Below are positions 1 to 7,484 of a stretch of 35,985 nucleotides of DNA, piece after piece. Position numbers and translations under genes: made by a program. The stretch covers positions 24,405 to 60,389 of the forward strand of contig LFSH01000103.1 of the NCBI GenBank assembly GCA_001513105.1, in the 5' to 3' direction. Below the pieces are notes generated by a model. It worked only from the letters and a program-made list of their open reading frames with translations. It made no database searches and was not told the origin of the DNA. The stretch comes from Clostridiales bacterium DTU070. GTDB lineage: Bacteria; Bacillota; Clostridia; DSM-8532. The number at the start of each line of letters is the position of its first letter. Positions within the stretch are counted from its first letter, which is position 1.

Positions 1-2
1 GT

Positions 3-98
3 AAGTTTGACTGGAGTAAATTTGACTGGAATAAATATTTCTACTGGAATTCATGCAAAGATTATTTCAAGCCCCAAAATATAGGGAAAATTAAATAA
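3..98 (+). CDS. C-terminal end of an unidentified protein (5' end outside window)
   Basis: An open frame enters the window from the left and ends at TAA 96-98. The 31 visible residues are aromatic and lysine rich and begin with two near-identical five-residue units, KFDWS and KFDWN, encoded by a 15-bp near-perfect DNA repeat (tttgactggagtaaa/tttgactggaataaa). A strong terminator follows 20 bases later, which supports a gene ending here. The other two forward frames are also closed within 84 bases, so the frame choice is not proven. I do not recognise the family and assign no function. Confidence 0.45.
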   Translation, partial: KFDWSKFDWNKYFYWNSCKDYFKPQNIGKIK

Positions 99-118
99 CA
101 TACCAAAATTCTCCTGGA

Positions 119-182
119 ACACTCACAGTCCCATAACCGACTGTGAGTGTTTTTTATTATCACCCTTTTGGGTGATTTTTTT
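119..182 (+). terminator. Rho-independent terminator followed by a second small hairpin
   Basis: A perfect 12-bp stem (119-130 with 139-150, loop of 8) is followed by TTTTTATT. Immediately after, a second hairpin CACCC-TTTT-GGGTG (161-174) is followed by ATTTTTTT. The first closes the gene entering from the left edge. The second may be a back-up terminator. The 3' arm contains TGTGAGTG, which resembles the decamer repeats found at 4217 and 5602, but here it is explained by the stem. Confidence 0.85.
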
Positions 183-280
183 GACCTCCTTCTGCTATAT
201 ATTTTAAAACTGGCGTTTATCTCAACAGTTTCAAAAAACATGCGGATAAGAAGGATAAAGTATGGTATAATTCTATGATA

Positions 281-289
281 TGTTATAAT
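281..289 (+). promoter_or_regulatory. Probable extended -10 promoter for the SARP-type regulator gene
   Basis: TG-T-TATAAT (TG at 281-282, TATAAT at 284-289) is a consensus extended -10 element about 70 bases before the ATG at 362. No good -35 hexamer stands 17 bases upstream, which is common for extended -10 promoters. A second TATAAT at 266-271 is an alternative. The ribosome binding site is the GGAGGGGGG run just upstream of the ATG. Confidence 0.5.
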
Positions 290-361
290 AAAATGGGCAG
301 GTAATTTAAGAATTTGATCATTTATACCTAAACCGGCAGTTAATATTGGAGGGGGGAAATA

Positions 362-1552
362 ATGCTTGCAGAAAAAATAGCTGAGCATAATGAATGCAAT
401 CTTCAGTTTTATACTCTGGGAAGGTTTGAAATTTATCTGAAAAACAGGGGTTATTACAACTTGACAGGGAGATCCACCAAGCTGTGGTATCTTTTTAAGT
501 ATCTGCTTCTGAATAAGAGAAAAGGGATTCCTCCCGAAACTATTCTTGAAACCCTGTATCCCTATGAAGAATATGAAAACCCGAAAAACACGCTGCAGAA
601 TATTGTATATCGACTCAGGAAGGTTTTAAACCAGGAAGAGTTTTTTAGGGATTTCGGCTGCAATATTGTATATAACAACGGATGCTATTCGTTGTCTTTT
701 AATGATGATGTTTTCCTTGATACTGACTATTTTGAGGAATATATACATAAAGCCGAATCACTTAAGAATATAAACCCCGACGAAGCAACAGAATGCTATG
801 AAAATGCATTAAAGCTGTACTGCGGCGATTATTTTCCCGAACTCATCTACGAGGACTGGGTTATCCCGAAAAGGAACTATTATCGCAGGCTGTATATCCA
901 GGCAGTAATGGAACTGGTAAAACTGTACCGTAAGAATATGGATTATGACAATATTATAAGGATCTGTGAACAGGCAATACAAATTGAACCATATGAAGAA
1001 GAATTACATATCTGCTTCATGGAAAACCTGATAGATAAGGGCAGAATTACAGAGGCACAGAATCACTATGAGTCATATACTTCAATGCTTTACAAGCAGT
1101 TCGGCATAAAACCCACGGCAGAGCTTCAGCAGGTTTATAAAATGCTTAAGAGCAGCGGAGCTGAACTGAATGACGTTGATGCTGAAGAGACATACTATGC
1201 TGACGAGGATTCTGCCGGTGCTTTTTATTGCGACAGGAATACATTCAACTCTATATACGTACTGGAAAAACGCAGAAGTGAAAGAACCGGGCATATAGTA
1301 TTTGTGGTTTCGCTGACAGTGAATGAGAATCACTGTATATTCGGCGAGTTCAGAAAAAGCCTGGTTAAATCGCTGCGCAGAGGAGATGTTGTCACAACAT
1401 GGTCAGGTAATGTTATTCTTGTTTTGCTGCCAAGGATGGAGTATAAGCAGATTATAGCAATAATGGACAGGATTATCAGGCAGTTTGGCAATGAGAGCAA
1501 TAACTATGATATAAAGGTGAAAATCCTTACAAACCTTCCGGCAGACATTTAA
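362..1552 (+). CDS. SARP/BTAD-type transcriptional activator with a degenerate GGDEF-like C-terminus
   Basis: The 396-aa protein starts with an OmpR-type winged-helix DNA-binding region (about residues 14-105, containing RSTKLWYLFKYLLLNKRKG and NTLQNIVYRLRKVLN). It continues with an all-helical bacterial transcriptional activator domain of TPR type (about 115-260, GDYFPELIYEDWVIPKR, IEPYEEELH). This order defines SARP-family activators, which bind short direct repeats spaced by one helical turn next to the -10 element. The last about 115 residues look like a diguanylate-cyclase fold without its active site: RGDVVTTWSGNVILVLLP occupies the place where GGDEF proteins read R.GGDEF.vllP. That assignment is by eye. 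Start chosen for the GGAGGGGGG site. Likely target: the fibre locus downstream, where 11-bp-phased repeats precede two units. Regulator family is secure; ligand and target are inference. Confidence 0.85.
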   Translation: MLAEKIAEHNECNLQFYTLGRFEIYLKNRGYYNLTGRSTKLWYLFKYLLLNKRKGIPPETILETLYPYEEYENPKNTLQNIVYRLRKVLNQEEFFRDFGCNIVYNNGCYSLSFNDDVFLDTDYFEEYIHKAESLKNINPDEATECYENALKLYCGDYFPELIYEDWVIPKRNYYRRLYIQAVMELVKLYRKNMDYDNIIRICEQAIQIEPYEEELHICFMENLIDKGRITEAQNHYESYTSMLYKQFGIKPTAELQQVYKMLKSSGAELNDVDAEETYYADEDSAGAFYCDRNTFNSIYVLEKRRSERTGHIVFVVSLTVNENHCIFGEFRKSLVKSLRRGDVVTTWSGNVILVLLPRMEYKQIIAIMDRIIRQFGNESNNYDIKVKILTNLPADI

Positions 1553-1617
1553 ATACCATGTTTTCGATGAAGTTTATCCGGGTATGTTAATTATGCGGTA
1601 CAGTTCCGGGATTTTGG

Positions 1618-1646
1618 TTGACACAGGACAGGAAAATATTTAAACT
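1618..1646 (+). promoter_or_regulatory. Sigma-A type promoter for the DUF1538/PII-like unit
   Basis: TTGACA (1618-1623), a 17-base spacer and TAAACT (1641-1646). The -35 is perfect and the -10 matches 4 of 6 positions. It lies about 25 bases before the ATG at 1671, giving a very short leader. It indicates that the pair is transcribed independently of the regulator gene upstream. Confidence 0.6.
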
Positions 1647-1670
1647 TAAATAATAGCAGAATATTATTGA

Positions 1671-3209
1671 ATGGGTGATGAATTGAGCGAGTTAACGGGT
1701 AAATTCAAAGAAGTTCTGGCGTCAGTACTGCCAATTACATTCATTGTACTGGTACTTCATTTTACTATCAGTCCGCTGGAACCGAGCATGCTGTATGCTT
1801 TTCTCATCGGTTCTGCTTTGGTGATTATTGGTCTTACGATATTTCTGTTCGGAATAAGTCAGGGTATTGAACCAATAGGTCATGATGTCGGAAACGCAAT
1901 AACCCATATTAATATCTATTCGGTTGTAATTACAATTATACTGATACTTGGGTTTTTTATTTCATACGCCGAACCTGATCTGCACATACTTGCGAAGCAA
2001 GTGGCCAGCGTGACATCAGGCCAGTTTGATAATATCCTGATGGTAGTTGTTGTTTCGATCGGAATTGGTGTGATGATGACTCTTGGGATGCTTAGAATCC
2101 TAAAAAACATCCCGCTGAAATATGTGTTTACCGCTGCATATGGACTGATTCTAATACTGTCATTTTTCTCGTCGTCTGATTTTCTGGCTATAGCTTTTGA
2201 TGCTTCCGGGGCTACGACAGGAGCAATCACCGTACCTTTTATGCTTTCACTTGCAGCAGGGTTTTCGGCAATAAAAAAGGACAGTAAACTGAGTGAAGCA
2301 GACAGCTTCGGATTAGTCGGAATCTCTTCAACGGGTGCCATTCTCGGTGTTCTGATAACAAGCCTTTTTATCGGCAACGGTAAACTTAACGGTACCTTGC
2401 CCGAGGCAGAAACAACGGATGCAACATTATGGGAAATTTACAGCACAAAACTGGTAACCATCGCCTGGGAGGCGTTTTTAACACTGCTGCCCATTATAAT
2501 CACATACATACTCTTCGAGATATTTTTCTTCAAACACAAAAAGAGCAAGGTTATAGATGTCGTTCGTGGTATTGTTCTGACTTTCACCGGACTTGTGGTT
2601 TTCCTGCTGGGTGTAAACGGAGGTTTCATGGAAGTTGGAGCCCAGCTTGGAATACAGCTTGCATCACTGGACTCCAAGCTCCCGGTTCTCCTTGTTGCTT
2701 TGCTGCTCGGGCTTACCACAGTGCTTTCCGAGCCGGCTGTACATGTATTGACCCATCAGGTTGATGAAGTAACGGGTGGATCGGTCAGGCGCATACTGGT
2801 TCTTATTTTCCTGTCCATAGCAGTTGGCATGTCCATCTTTATGTCTGCACTGCGAATCCTGGTGCCGGAGATCCAGCTTTGGATGTACCTGCTTCCCGGG
2901 TTTGGTCTCGCTGTGATACTGTCTTTCCTTGTACCCGACTTGTTTGTGGGGATGGCCTTTGATGCAGGAGGAGTTGCATCCGGACCTATGACGGCAACCT
3001 TCTCTCTTGCTTTTGTTCAGGGTATTGCTGCCCGGATCCCTACAGCCGATGTGGTGGCAGATGGTTTTGGTATGATAGCAATAGTTGCAATGATGCCCAT
3101 TATAGCAATAGAACTGCTTGGTGCCATCTACCAGGCAAAATCGCGCAGGGCACCGAAAGCAGCGGTTACAAAAAAGCGATCAATTGGAGGTAATCATAAT
3201 GAACAGTGA
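1671..3209 (+). CDS. Tandem DUF1538 integral membrane protein, putative transporter
   Basis: A 512-aa, very hydrophobic protein made of two homologous halves. Matching signatures are AEPDLHILAKQVASVTSGQ (about residue 100) against SEPAVHVLTHQVDEVTGGS (about 350), and AIAFDASGATTGAITVPF against GMAFDAGGVASGPMTATF. Each half has several predicted membrane helices and polar re-entrant-like glycine-rich motifs, the layout of an inverted- or tandem-repeat transporter. This matches the DUF1538 family, whose substrate is not known to me. The stop overlaps the start of the next gene by 11 bases, so translation is probably coupled to the PII-like protein. The start is uncertain: ATG 1671 has little Shine-Dalgarno upstream, whereas TTG 1683 has GGTGAT just before it. 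Family call firm, transport role inferred. Confidence 0.85.
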   Translation: MGDELSELTGKFKEVLASVLPITFIVLVLHFTISPLEPSMLYAFLIGSALVIIGLTIFLFGISQGIEPIGHDVGNAITHINIYSVVITIILILGFFISYAEPDLHILAKQVASVTSGQFDNILMVVVVSIGIGVMMTLGMLRILKNIPLKYVFTAAYGLILILSFFSSSDFLAIAFDASGATTGAITVPFMLSLAAGFSAIKKDSKLSEADSFGLVGISSTGAILGVLITSLFIGNGKLNGTLPEAETTDATLWEIYSTKLVTIAWEAFLTLLPIIITYILFEIFFFKHKKSKVIDVVRGIVLTFTGLVVFLLGVNGGFMEVGAQLGIQLASLDSKLPVLLVALLLGLTTVLSEPAVHVLTHQVDEVTGGSVRRILVLIFLSIAVGMSIFMSALRILVPEIQLWMYLLPGFGLAVILSFLVPDLFVGMAFDAGGVASGPMTATFSLAFVQGIAARIPTADVVADGFGMIAIVAMMPIIAIELLGAIYQAKSRRAPKAAVTKKRSIGGNHNEQ

Positions 3210-3870
3210 ATATCAGTACATGATTATGACATTCATTCTGAGTGAACACCAATGTCACAGATTTGGTCGCATGGCAAAGGAGAAAGACATTCGCGGCGGG
3301 GTTGTAGTGCTTGGTAAAGGCACGGTAAACAGTGCTACGCTGAATTTACTGGGAATAAAGAGTCAGAAAAAGGAAATCGTGAATATAATGGTTGAAAGGG
3401 AAAAGGCCAACGAGTTACTGGATTATTTTGCAAAAGAACTCCAGCTGAACGAACCCGGTCACGGGATTGCCTTTACAACTTCTGCAATAATCGCCGACCA
3501 GATAATAAAAAACGGGGAGAGTGCATGTAATACAGCACATATTATGGAGGGAGATGTTATGTATAAAAAGCTGACGGTTATTGTGAATCGCGGGATGGCT
3601 GATACAGTTATGGATATTGCCCGTAAATCCGGTGTTACGGGCGGAACGGTTATGCATGGCCGGGGAACAGGCTCGGAATTTACCGAAAAACTGTTTGGTA
3701 TAGAGATCGTACCTGAAAAGGAACTGGTTGTAATATTAATGCCGGCTGAGCTTGTCAGCAGGGTAGTAGATGATTTGTACAGGGAACTTGAGCTGGATAC
3801 CCCGGGAAACGGGATTTTGTTCGTGGAACCTGTTGTTGAAGTAAGAGGCCTTGCAAAGAACAATCCTTAA
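3199..3870 (+). CDS. Tandem PII-like (nitrogen regulatory PII superfamily) protein
   Basis: The 223-aa protein contains two copies of a PII/CutA-like ferredoxin-fold unit, about residues 5-105 and 115-215. Each copy has a glycine-rich ligand-loop motif (GGVVVLGKGTVNS; GGTVMHGRGTGSE) and ends in a beta hairpin with GHGIAF or GNGILF. Classical PII proteins are single about 112-aa domains forming trimers, so a tandem fusion implies a different oligomer. The start at ATG 3199 is set by TTGGAGGTAATCATA before it and overlaps the DUF1538 gene. PII-like proteins encoded beside transporters commonly gate them in response to small ligands, so I infer it regulates the DUF1538 transporter. The usual uridylylated T-loop tyrosine is not evident. 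Confidence 0.85.
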   Translation: MNSEYQYMIMTFILSEHQCHRFGRMAKEKDIRGGVVVLGKGTVNSATLNLLGIKSQKKEIVNIMVEREKANELLDYFAKELQLNEPGHGIAFTTSAIIADQIIKNGESACNTAHIMEGDVMYKKLTVIVNRGMADTVMDIARKSGVTGGTVMHGRGTGSEFTEKLFGIEIVPEKELVVILMPAELVSRVVDDLYRELELDTPGNGILFVEPVVEVRGLAKNNP

Positions 3871-3919
3871 CATCAGAATTCAGCAGGAAATCCGTGCATA
3901 AAACGGTGTAATATATTAA

Positions 3920-3959
3920 GAACACCCGAAAGAATACCATTTTCGGGTGTTCTTTTTTT
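3920..3959 (+). terminator. Rho-independent terminator of the DUF1538/PII unit
   Basis: GAACACCCGAAA (3920-3931) pairs perfectly with TTTCGGGTGTTC (3941-3952) and is followed by a run of seven T. It lies 50 bases after the PII-like stop codon and separates this unit from the fibre locus. Confidence 0.9.
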
Positions 3960-3960
3960 A

Positions 3961-4210
3961 GTTTTCATTACGGCCTGTTTATCGCGACAGCTTTAAAACC
4001 TGCCTGGCTGGTCGTTCTTATCATATCACCCCTGGTACCGGGACTTAATCAAATTGCTTCCAACCTCCCCGGACAAGGAGATCATTTCATTAATGCATTC
4101 ATGCTGTCCTTAGGCCCGAACAGTCTTTGCGGTCTATAGACAATTTCACAGCACACAAAGCACATAAATTTTTCCTGCCGGGATATTTGAGCGTCCGGTT
4201 TCATAAACTC
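3961..4210 (+). other. Intergenic region without recognisable gene
   Basis: About 250 bases between the PII-unit terminator and the repeat-containing promoter of the fibre locus. Both strands are interrupted by stops, and I see no conserved RNA motif or convincing small gene. Its length suggests a long upstream control region for the locus. Confidence 0.5.
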
Positions 4211-4268
4211 TATTAGATGTGAGTGATATTAGATGTGAGTGAAATGTGACTGAAAAAAGAGTTATTTA
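4211..4268 (+). promoter_or_regulatory. Direct-repeat activator site and promoter of the first fibre gene
   Basis: A perfect 16-bp tandem duplication (4211-4226 and 4227-4242) carries ATGTGAGTGA at 4217 and 4233. A third copy, ATGTGACTGA, starts at 4244, exactly 11 bases after the second. About 9 bases downstream lies a TATTTA -10-like element (4263-4268). SARP-type activators bind such direct repeats with an 11-bp period overlapping the -35 position. A SARP-type gene sits 3 kb upstream and a second array of the same decamer lies at 5591. The binding protein is inferred. Confidence 0.65.
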
Positions 4269-4337
4269 TGACCGTCATCCATTAAAGTGGATAAGGAAAC
4301 AGAATTTATGCATTTATGCAGCCTGAGGGGTGTTATT

Positions 4338-5564
4338 ATGAAAAAAAGATTAATTCTGATTTTTTTGGTACTTGCAATGTCCGTGTCACTTGTTGTTGGT
4401 ACAACGATAGCGTTTTTTACGGCAGAAGCGGAAATAGACGATGTTACGTTTACCAACGGTAATGTAAAGGTAAAACCAGGAACAACAACAGTGTTTAAAG
4501 GTAAACCGCTAAACAATGTCAATCCGGGAGATTGTTACATATTGACATACAGATTTGAAAACTCCGGTTCAAAAAGGATTGAACTGAGAGTTACCGCAAA
4601 TCCGGGCGACGGAACAGACCCTGATGCTGACGTAAAGTGGACAGGTGTAAACCTGGAGCTTTACAGCCATGAGAGAGAAGATCTGACCTGGAATGATTTC
4701 TTTGGCCTTGAAAATGTTTATGTCATTCCTCATCCATCAAGCAATGACTGGGTATTATACCAGGAAAATAGAGATGCTCCGGTACAGGCCTATTACCTTG
4801 GTGGTCCGGTGATGCCGGGGGATGTTGTTGAACTTAATCTCCTGGTGTATTTTGACTTGCTGCTGACCGGCAATGCGTACCAGGATGCAGTTTTCCACCT
4901 TGGAGGAAAAGTTGAAGCCGTACAGGCTACAAACGGTGCTCCGGATGAAGCATGGAAAGATGCATGGAAAGCTGTCAAAAGTGGTGGTTATGAATTTACA
5001 TATCAGTACTGGTATGAAAAATGGCATGATTACGATCCGAAAAACATACCCTGTTATCATGCAGATTTGAATAACCCGGAACCGTCACCAACGCCGGATC
5101 CGACACCTACACCCGAGCCAACACCGACACCTGATCCGACGCCTACACCCGAGCCAACACCGACACCTGATCCGACGCCTACACCCGAGCCAACACCAAC
5201 GCCTGATCCTACACCCACTCCAGATCCGAACAAGCTGGGTGGGAAAGTGGACGATTTTGATTATTGGTTCTCCGTTTCGCACAAAAACGGAAGAACATGC
5301 TATGACTGGATAACCAGGTTAACTGTAAACATTGACAAAGCTGTTGATAATAATAAGAATTTCAGCGGTTTCAAGGATGTAAAAGTCAAAATACATTATA
5401 TCTACGGCCGTAGACTCGAATCAGAGGAAATTACGGTTAAGGATGTAGAGTTCAAAAAGAACGGGAAAGGCAGTTTTGAACTGGAGCTTGATGGATTTTA
5501 CTTCATATACAAAGTGGATATAGAGATAGACGGAAAGCTGAAGGAAAAATATGTAGTTTTCTGA
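4338..5564 (+). CDS. TasA/CalY (camelysin)-like exported protein with Pro-Thr linker and extra C-terminal domain
   Basis: This 408-aa protein begins with a SipW-type signal sequence: [14 protein letters not shown], then [14 protein letters not shown], with cleavage likely after TTIA. A TasA-like beta-sandwich domain follows (about 30-225), ending in [10 protein letters not shown] and [10 protein letters not shown], a signature shared with the other paralogues here. Residues about 248-295 form a linker of [12 protein letters not shown] repeats, and a separate domain of about 110 residues rich in aromatic and charged residues closes the protein. That last domain I do not recognise; it could bind wall polymer or polysaccharide. 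No LPXTG motif is present. The start at ATG 4338 follows GAGGGGTG; an upstream in-frame ATG at 4287 would put a hydrophilic stretch before the signal and is less likely. Expressed from the repeat-containing promoter. Confidence 0.8.
   Translation: MKKRLILIFLVLAMSVSLVVGTTIAFFTAEAEIDDVTFTNGNVKVKPGTTTVFKGKPLNNVNPGDCYILTYRFENSGSKRIELRVTANPGDGTDPDADVKWTGVNLELYSHEREDLTWNDFFGLENVYVIPHPSSNDWVLYQENRDAPVQAYYLGGPVMPGDVVELNLLVYFDLLLTGNAYQDAVFHLGGKVEAVQATNGAPDEAWKDAWKAVKSGGYEFTYQYWYEKWHDYDPKNIPCYHADLNNPEPSPTPDPTPTPEPTPTPDPTPTPEPTPTPDPTPTPEPTPTPDPTPTPDPNKLGGKVDDFDYWFSVSHKNGRTCYDWITRLTVNIDKAVDNNKNFSGFKDVKVKIHYIYGRRLESEEITVKDVEFKKNGKGSFELELDGFYFIYKVDIEIDGKLKEKYVVF
5097..5222 (+). repeat. 36-bp coding tandem repeat (Pro-Thr-Asp/Glu linker)
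   Basis: Three nearly identical 36-base units begin at 5097, 5133 and 5169, and a half unit follows at 5205. Each encodes [12 protein letters not shown]. Units differ by one to three silent changes, so copy number probably varies between strains. The linker separates the fibre-type domain from the terminal domain. Confidence 0.9.
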
Positions 5565-5590
5565 GGACTGCAGCCGTGAGCCGGTCCCGG

Positions 5591-5646
5591 TTGTGACCGA
5601 AATGTGAGTGAAATGAGAGTGAGATAAGACTGGTTTTTTGTATAAC
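5591..5646 (+). promoter_or_regulatory. Four phased direct repeats plus -10: activator site of the second fibre unit
   Basis: Decamers TTGTGACCGA (5591), ATGTGAGTGA (5602), ATGAGAGTGA (5613) and ATAAGACTGG (5624) start exactly 11 bases apart. Seven bases after the last copy comes TATAAC (5641-5646), a good -10. The second decamer is identical to the copies at 4217 and 4233, and both arrays end in a GACTG variant next to the -10. No -35 hexamer is present, which fits activator-dependent transcription by a SARP-type protein. Gene 5682 begins about 36 bases after the -10. Confidence 0.7.
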
Positions 5647-5681
5647 TTAGCATTGAGGAAAATATTGGGGGACAAATACAA

Positions 5682-5957
5682 ATGGATAAGTACTGCAACA
5701 GCAGGAGAAAACTTAATAACGCAGGAACCGAAATAAAAAACTCTTCTTTTCTGTTGAAAATCAGATACAACCAGAACAATACGATACAGGGTTCCATCCA
5801 GTGGCTTGAAAAAAAGAAAACAATATGTTTCAGAAGCATGATGGAACTAATGAAGCTGCTGATAGAGGCAAACGGAAATGATGAGTATCGTACCTGGGAC
5901 GGGGAAGAGGGCGCAATATCCGAAGTTCAGATACTAAGACACATATCGAATTTATAG
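5682..5957 (+). CDS. Small conserved hypothetical cytoplasmic protein
   Basis: The 91-aa protein has no signal sequence or membrane segment. Its core reads SFLLKIRYNQNNTIQGSIQW, then a charged turn and ICFRSMMELMKLLIEA. I recall this QN-T-QG-I-W / FRS-ELM-L pattern from short uncharacterised proteins of Firmicutes, though I cannot search. Two or three short beta strands and one amphipathic helix are plausible. A GGGGGA ribosome site precedes the ATG. It is the first gene after the phased-repeat promoter, followed at once by the small exported protein and sipW, so a regulatory or chaperone role in the fibre system is possible but unproven. Confidence 0.7.
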   Translation: MDKYCNSRRKLNNAGTEIKNSSFLLKIRYNQNNTIQGSIQWLEKKKTICFRSMMELMKLLIEANGNDEYRTWDGEEGAISEVQILRHISNL

Positions 5958-5969
5958 GGGAGAATGGAA

Positions 5970-6302
5970 ATGTGCAGGCATGTTCGGAAAGATATGGAAG
6001 CCGGAAAGAAAAAAACTGCAAAAAACAAGTGTTATAAAATCCTTGCAGCAGTGATGGTTATGCTTACTTCTGCATGCTTCCTGGCTGCACATGAATCAGC
6101 GCTGCCCGGAACAAGGGCAATTTTCCGGGACAGCAAGGAAAGCCATGTAACCCTTACTGTTGCTGAGGATGTTTATTTCAGCACACAAGCATTAACGATA
6201 AACGGTATTTTGAATGATTTGGATACGACCGGTGAAGATCCGACCGTGGCAGAAGATGTTTATGATACAAACCGGTTCAGTAACAGGATAATCGGTGAGT
6301 AA
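5970..6302 (+). CDS. Small exported protein with minimal SipW-type leader
   Basis: The 110-aa product has a basic N-terminus, one hydrophobic segment (about residues 22-42, ILAAVMVMLTSACFLAA) and then ESALPGTRAIFRDSKESHV, which resembles the GTWA-AFND-K region that SipW recognises in TasA. The mature part would be only about 60 residues and contains VAEDVY twice (about 60 and 95). It is too short for the full TasA sandwich. Start: ATG 5970 sits 7 bases after AGGGGAG; ATG 5964 is in frame but too close to that site. It lies directly before sipW, the place occupied by tapA in Bacillus, so an accessory or assembly role is possible. Function unknown. Confidence 0.65.
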   Translation: MCRHVRKDMEAGKKKTAKNKCYKILAAVMVMLTSACFLAAHESALPGTRAIFRDSKESHVTLTVAEDVYFSTQALTINGILNDLDTTGEDPTVAEDVYDTNRFSNRIIGE

Positions 6303-6326
6303 TAAACAGGATGGGAGAGACAACGT

Positions 6327-6962
6327 ATGATGCAAAACGTTGAGCAGTTTAAAACAAAAAAATCAGCTTTCAGGACAGTTCTGGATGTTTTAAGCACACT
6401 GTTCCTGGTAGTTTTAGGGGTGTTTATTGTCTGCATGCTTGTTTTCATGTTCAAAGGCATGAAGGAAAACGATACACCTTCAATTTTCGGACATCAGATA
6501 TATATTGTACGCAGCAACAGTATGAGCCCTGCATTTGAAACAGGAAGCCTTCTGATTGTAAAGCAGGTTGACGCCCGGTCAGTACAGGTTAACGACGTAA
6601 TAACCTTCAGGGGTGAAAACGACTCGGTTGCTACAACACACAGGGTGGTGGAAATTGTTGACGAGGACGGGCTGCATTTTATCACCCGCGGTGACGCAAA
6701 CAACGTTAATGATCCGCTGCCTGTACCGGCTGATGAAGTAATCGGCAGGGTTGTATTCTCAATACCGTACATAGGCTATTTGCTCGGTTTTATCAGGACC
6801 AAGCAGGGATTGCTGATTTGCATTATAATACCGGCAATGATTATTATAGTTTCCCAGGTCCTTTCATTCGTAAGGGAATTAAAAAAGGAAAAAAAGAACG
6901 GCACAGAAAAGATTGGGACAGGTGTACAGGAACTGCTGAGCAATACGAGGCAGGAGGACTGA
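6327..6962 (+). CDS. sipW: ER-type signal peptidase I (SipW-like)
   Basis: The 211-aa membrane protease has a membrane helix near residues 18-44 and a second near 155-185. The catalytic serine lies in SNSMSPAF (Ser65), with the histidine in TTHRVVE (His105) and the conserved TRGDANN (Asp123). A His in place of the usual catalytic Lys marks the eukaryotic/archaeal-type signal peptidases such as SipW, which process TasA and camelysin precursors in Bacillus. Length agrees with SipW (about 190 aa). A GGGAGAG site precedes ATG 6327. It is embedded among TasA-like genes and its stop is 3 bases from the next start, so co-transcription and co-translation are likely. Its substrates should be the proteins at 4338, 5970, 6966, 7553 and 8858. 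Confidence 0.93.
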   Translation: MMQNVEQFKTKKSAFRTVLDVLSTLFLVVLGVFIVCMLVFMFKGMKENDTPSIFGHQIYIVRSNSMSPAFETGSLLIVKQVDARSVQVNDVITFRGENDSVATTHRVVEIVDEDGLHFITRGDANNVNDPLPVPADEVIGRVVFSIPYIGYLLGFIRTKQGLLICIIIPAMIIIVSQVLSFVRELKKEKKNGTEKIGTGVQELLSNTRQED

Positions 6963-6965
6963 CAG

Positions 6966-7484
6966 ATGAAAAAAGTGCTCTCGGTTACAATTTTGGTTAT
7001 TGCATGTATCCTGGTTGCCAGCGGATTAACCCTTGCCTATTTTTATGAAAGTAAAAATATACATCCCGTTCACTTTACAACAGGTTCGGTGAAAGTTGAG
7101 GTTGAACTGGAAAATGGCGACTGGGACGGCTGGAAACCCGGGAACGACAAGACAATAAAATGGTATTTCACCAACATGGGAACTATTGACGCCACACTGG
7201 CAGCAGAGATTAAAAAGGAATGGGACGTCAATACCGTAAACAGGAGTGTACAATATTCTGTTTATGAAAACCAGGACCAGGGCGAGCCCGAGGTAACATG
7301 GAAACTGATGGACGATAACTGGGAGCTTAATGATAACACCTACTGTTACAAAAATACAGTCAGGCCCAATGAAAGAGTACCCCTTGAGTTCAGTCTGTCC
7401 ATTGAAGACATACCCGAAGGGTATGCAGGGGCGGATTACAATATAACATTAACCATTACGGCAACACAGGTTTTTGACGAATAA
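6966..7484 (+). CDS. Short TasA/CalY-like exported protein
   Basis: This 172-aa protein has the signal MKKVLSVTILVIACILVASG followed by LTLAYFYESK; SipW cleavage is expected after TLA. The mature part is a single TasA-like domain: HFTTGSVKVEVE at its start, WKPGNDKTIKWYFTNMGTID in the middle and YAGADYNITLTITATQ at the end. These align by eye with the paralogues at 4338, 7553 and 8858. There is no anchor motif. AGGAGG lies 10 bases upstream and the gene follows sipW after 3 bases. The last 6 residues after the final strand are short, so this is the minimal version of the family. Likely a fibre subunit or minor pilin-like component, by family analogy. Confidence 0.85.
   Translation: MKKVLSVTILVIACILVASGLTLAYFYESKNIHPVHFTTGSVKVEVELENGDWDGWKPGNDKTIKWYFTNMGTIDATLAAEIKKEWDVNTVNRSVQYSVYENQDQGEPEVTWKLMDDNWELNDNTYCYKNTVRPNERVPLEFSLSIEDIPEGYAGADYNITLTITATQVFDE

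Noticed and set aside
119-150. TGTGAGTG in the terminator stem as a further regulator-binding decamer
   Set aside because: It is a single copy, explained by the inverted repeat of the terminator, with no 11-bp phasing or following -10.
62-388. Minus-strand open frame of 108 codons at the left edge
   Set aside because: It runs through the terminator hairpins and the promoter and ribosome site of the SARP-type gene, has no ribosome site and shows no family features.
1916-2377. Long minus-strand open frame inside the DUF1538 gene
   Set aside because: It lies wholly within a well-supported gene, has low-complexity Ser/Ile/Thr composition typical of an antisense shadow, and no ribosome site.
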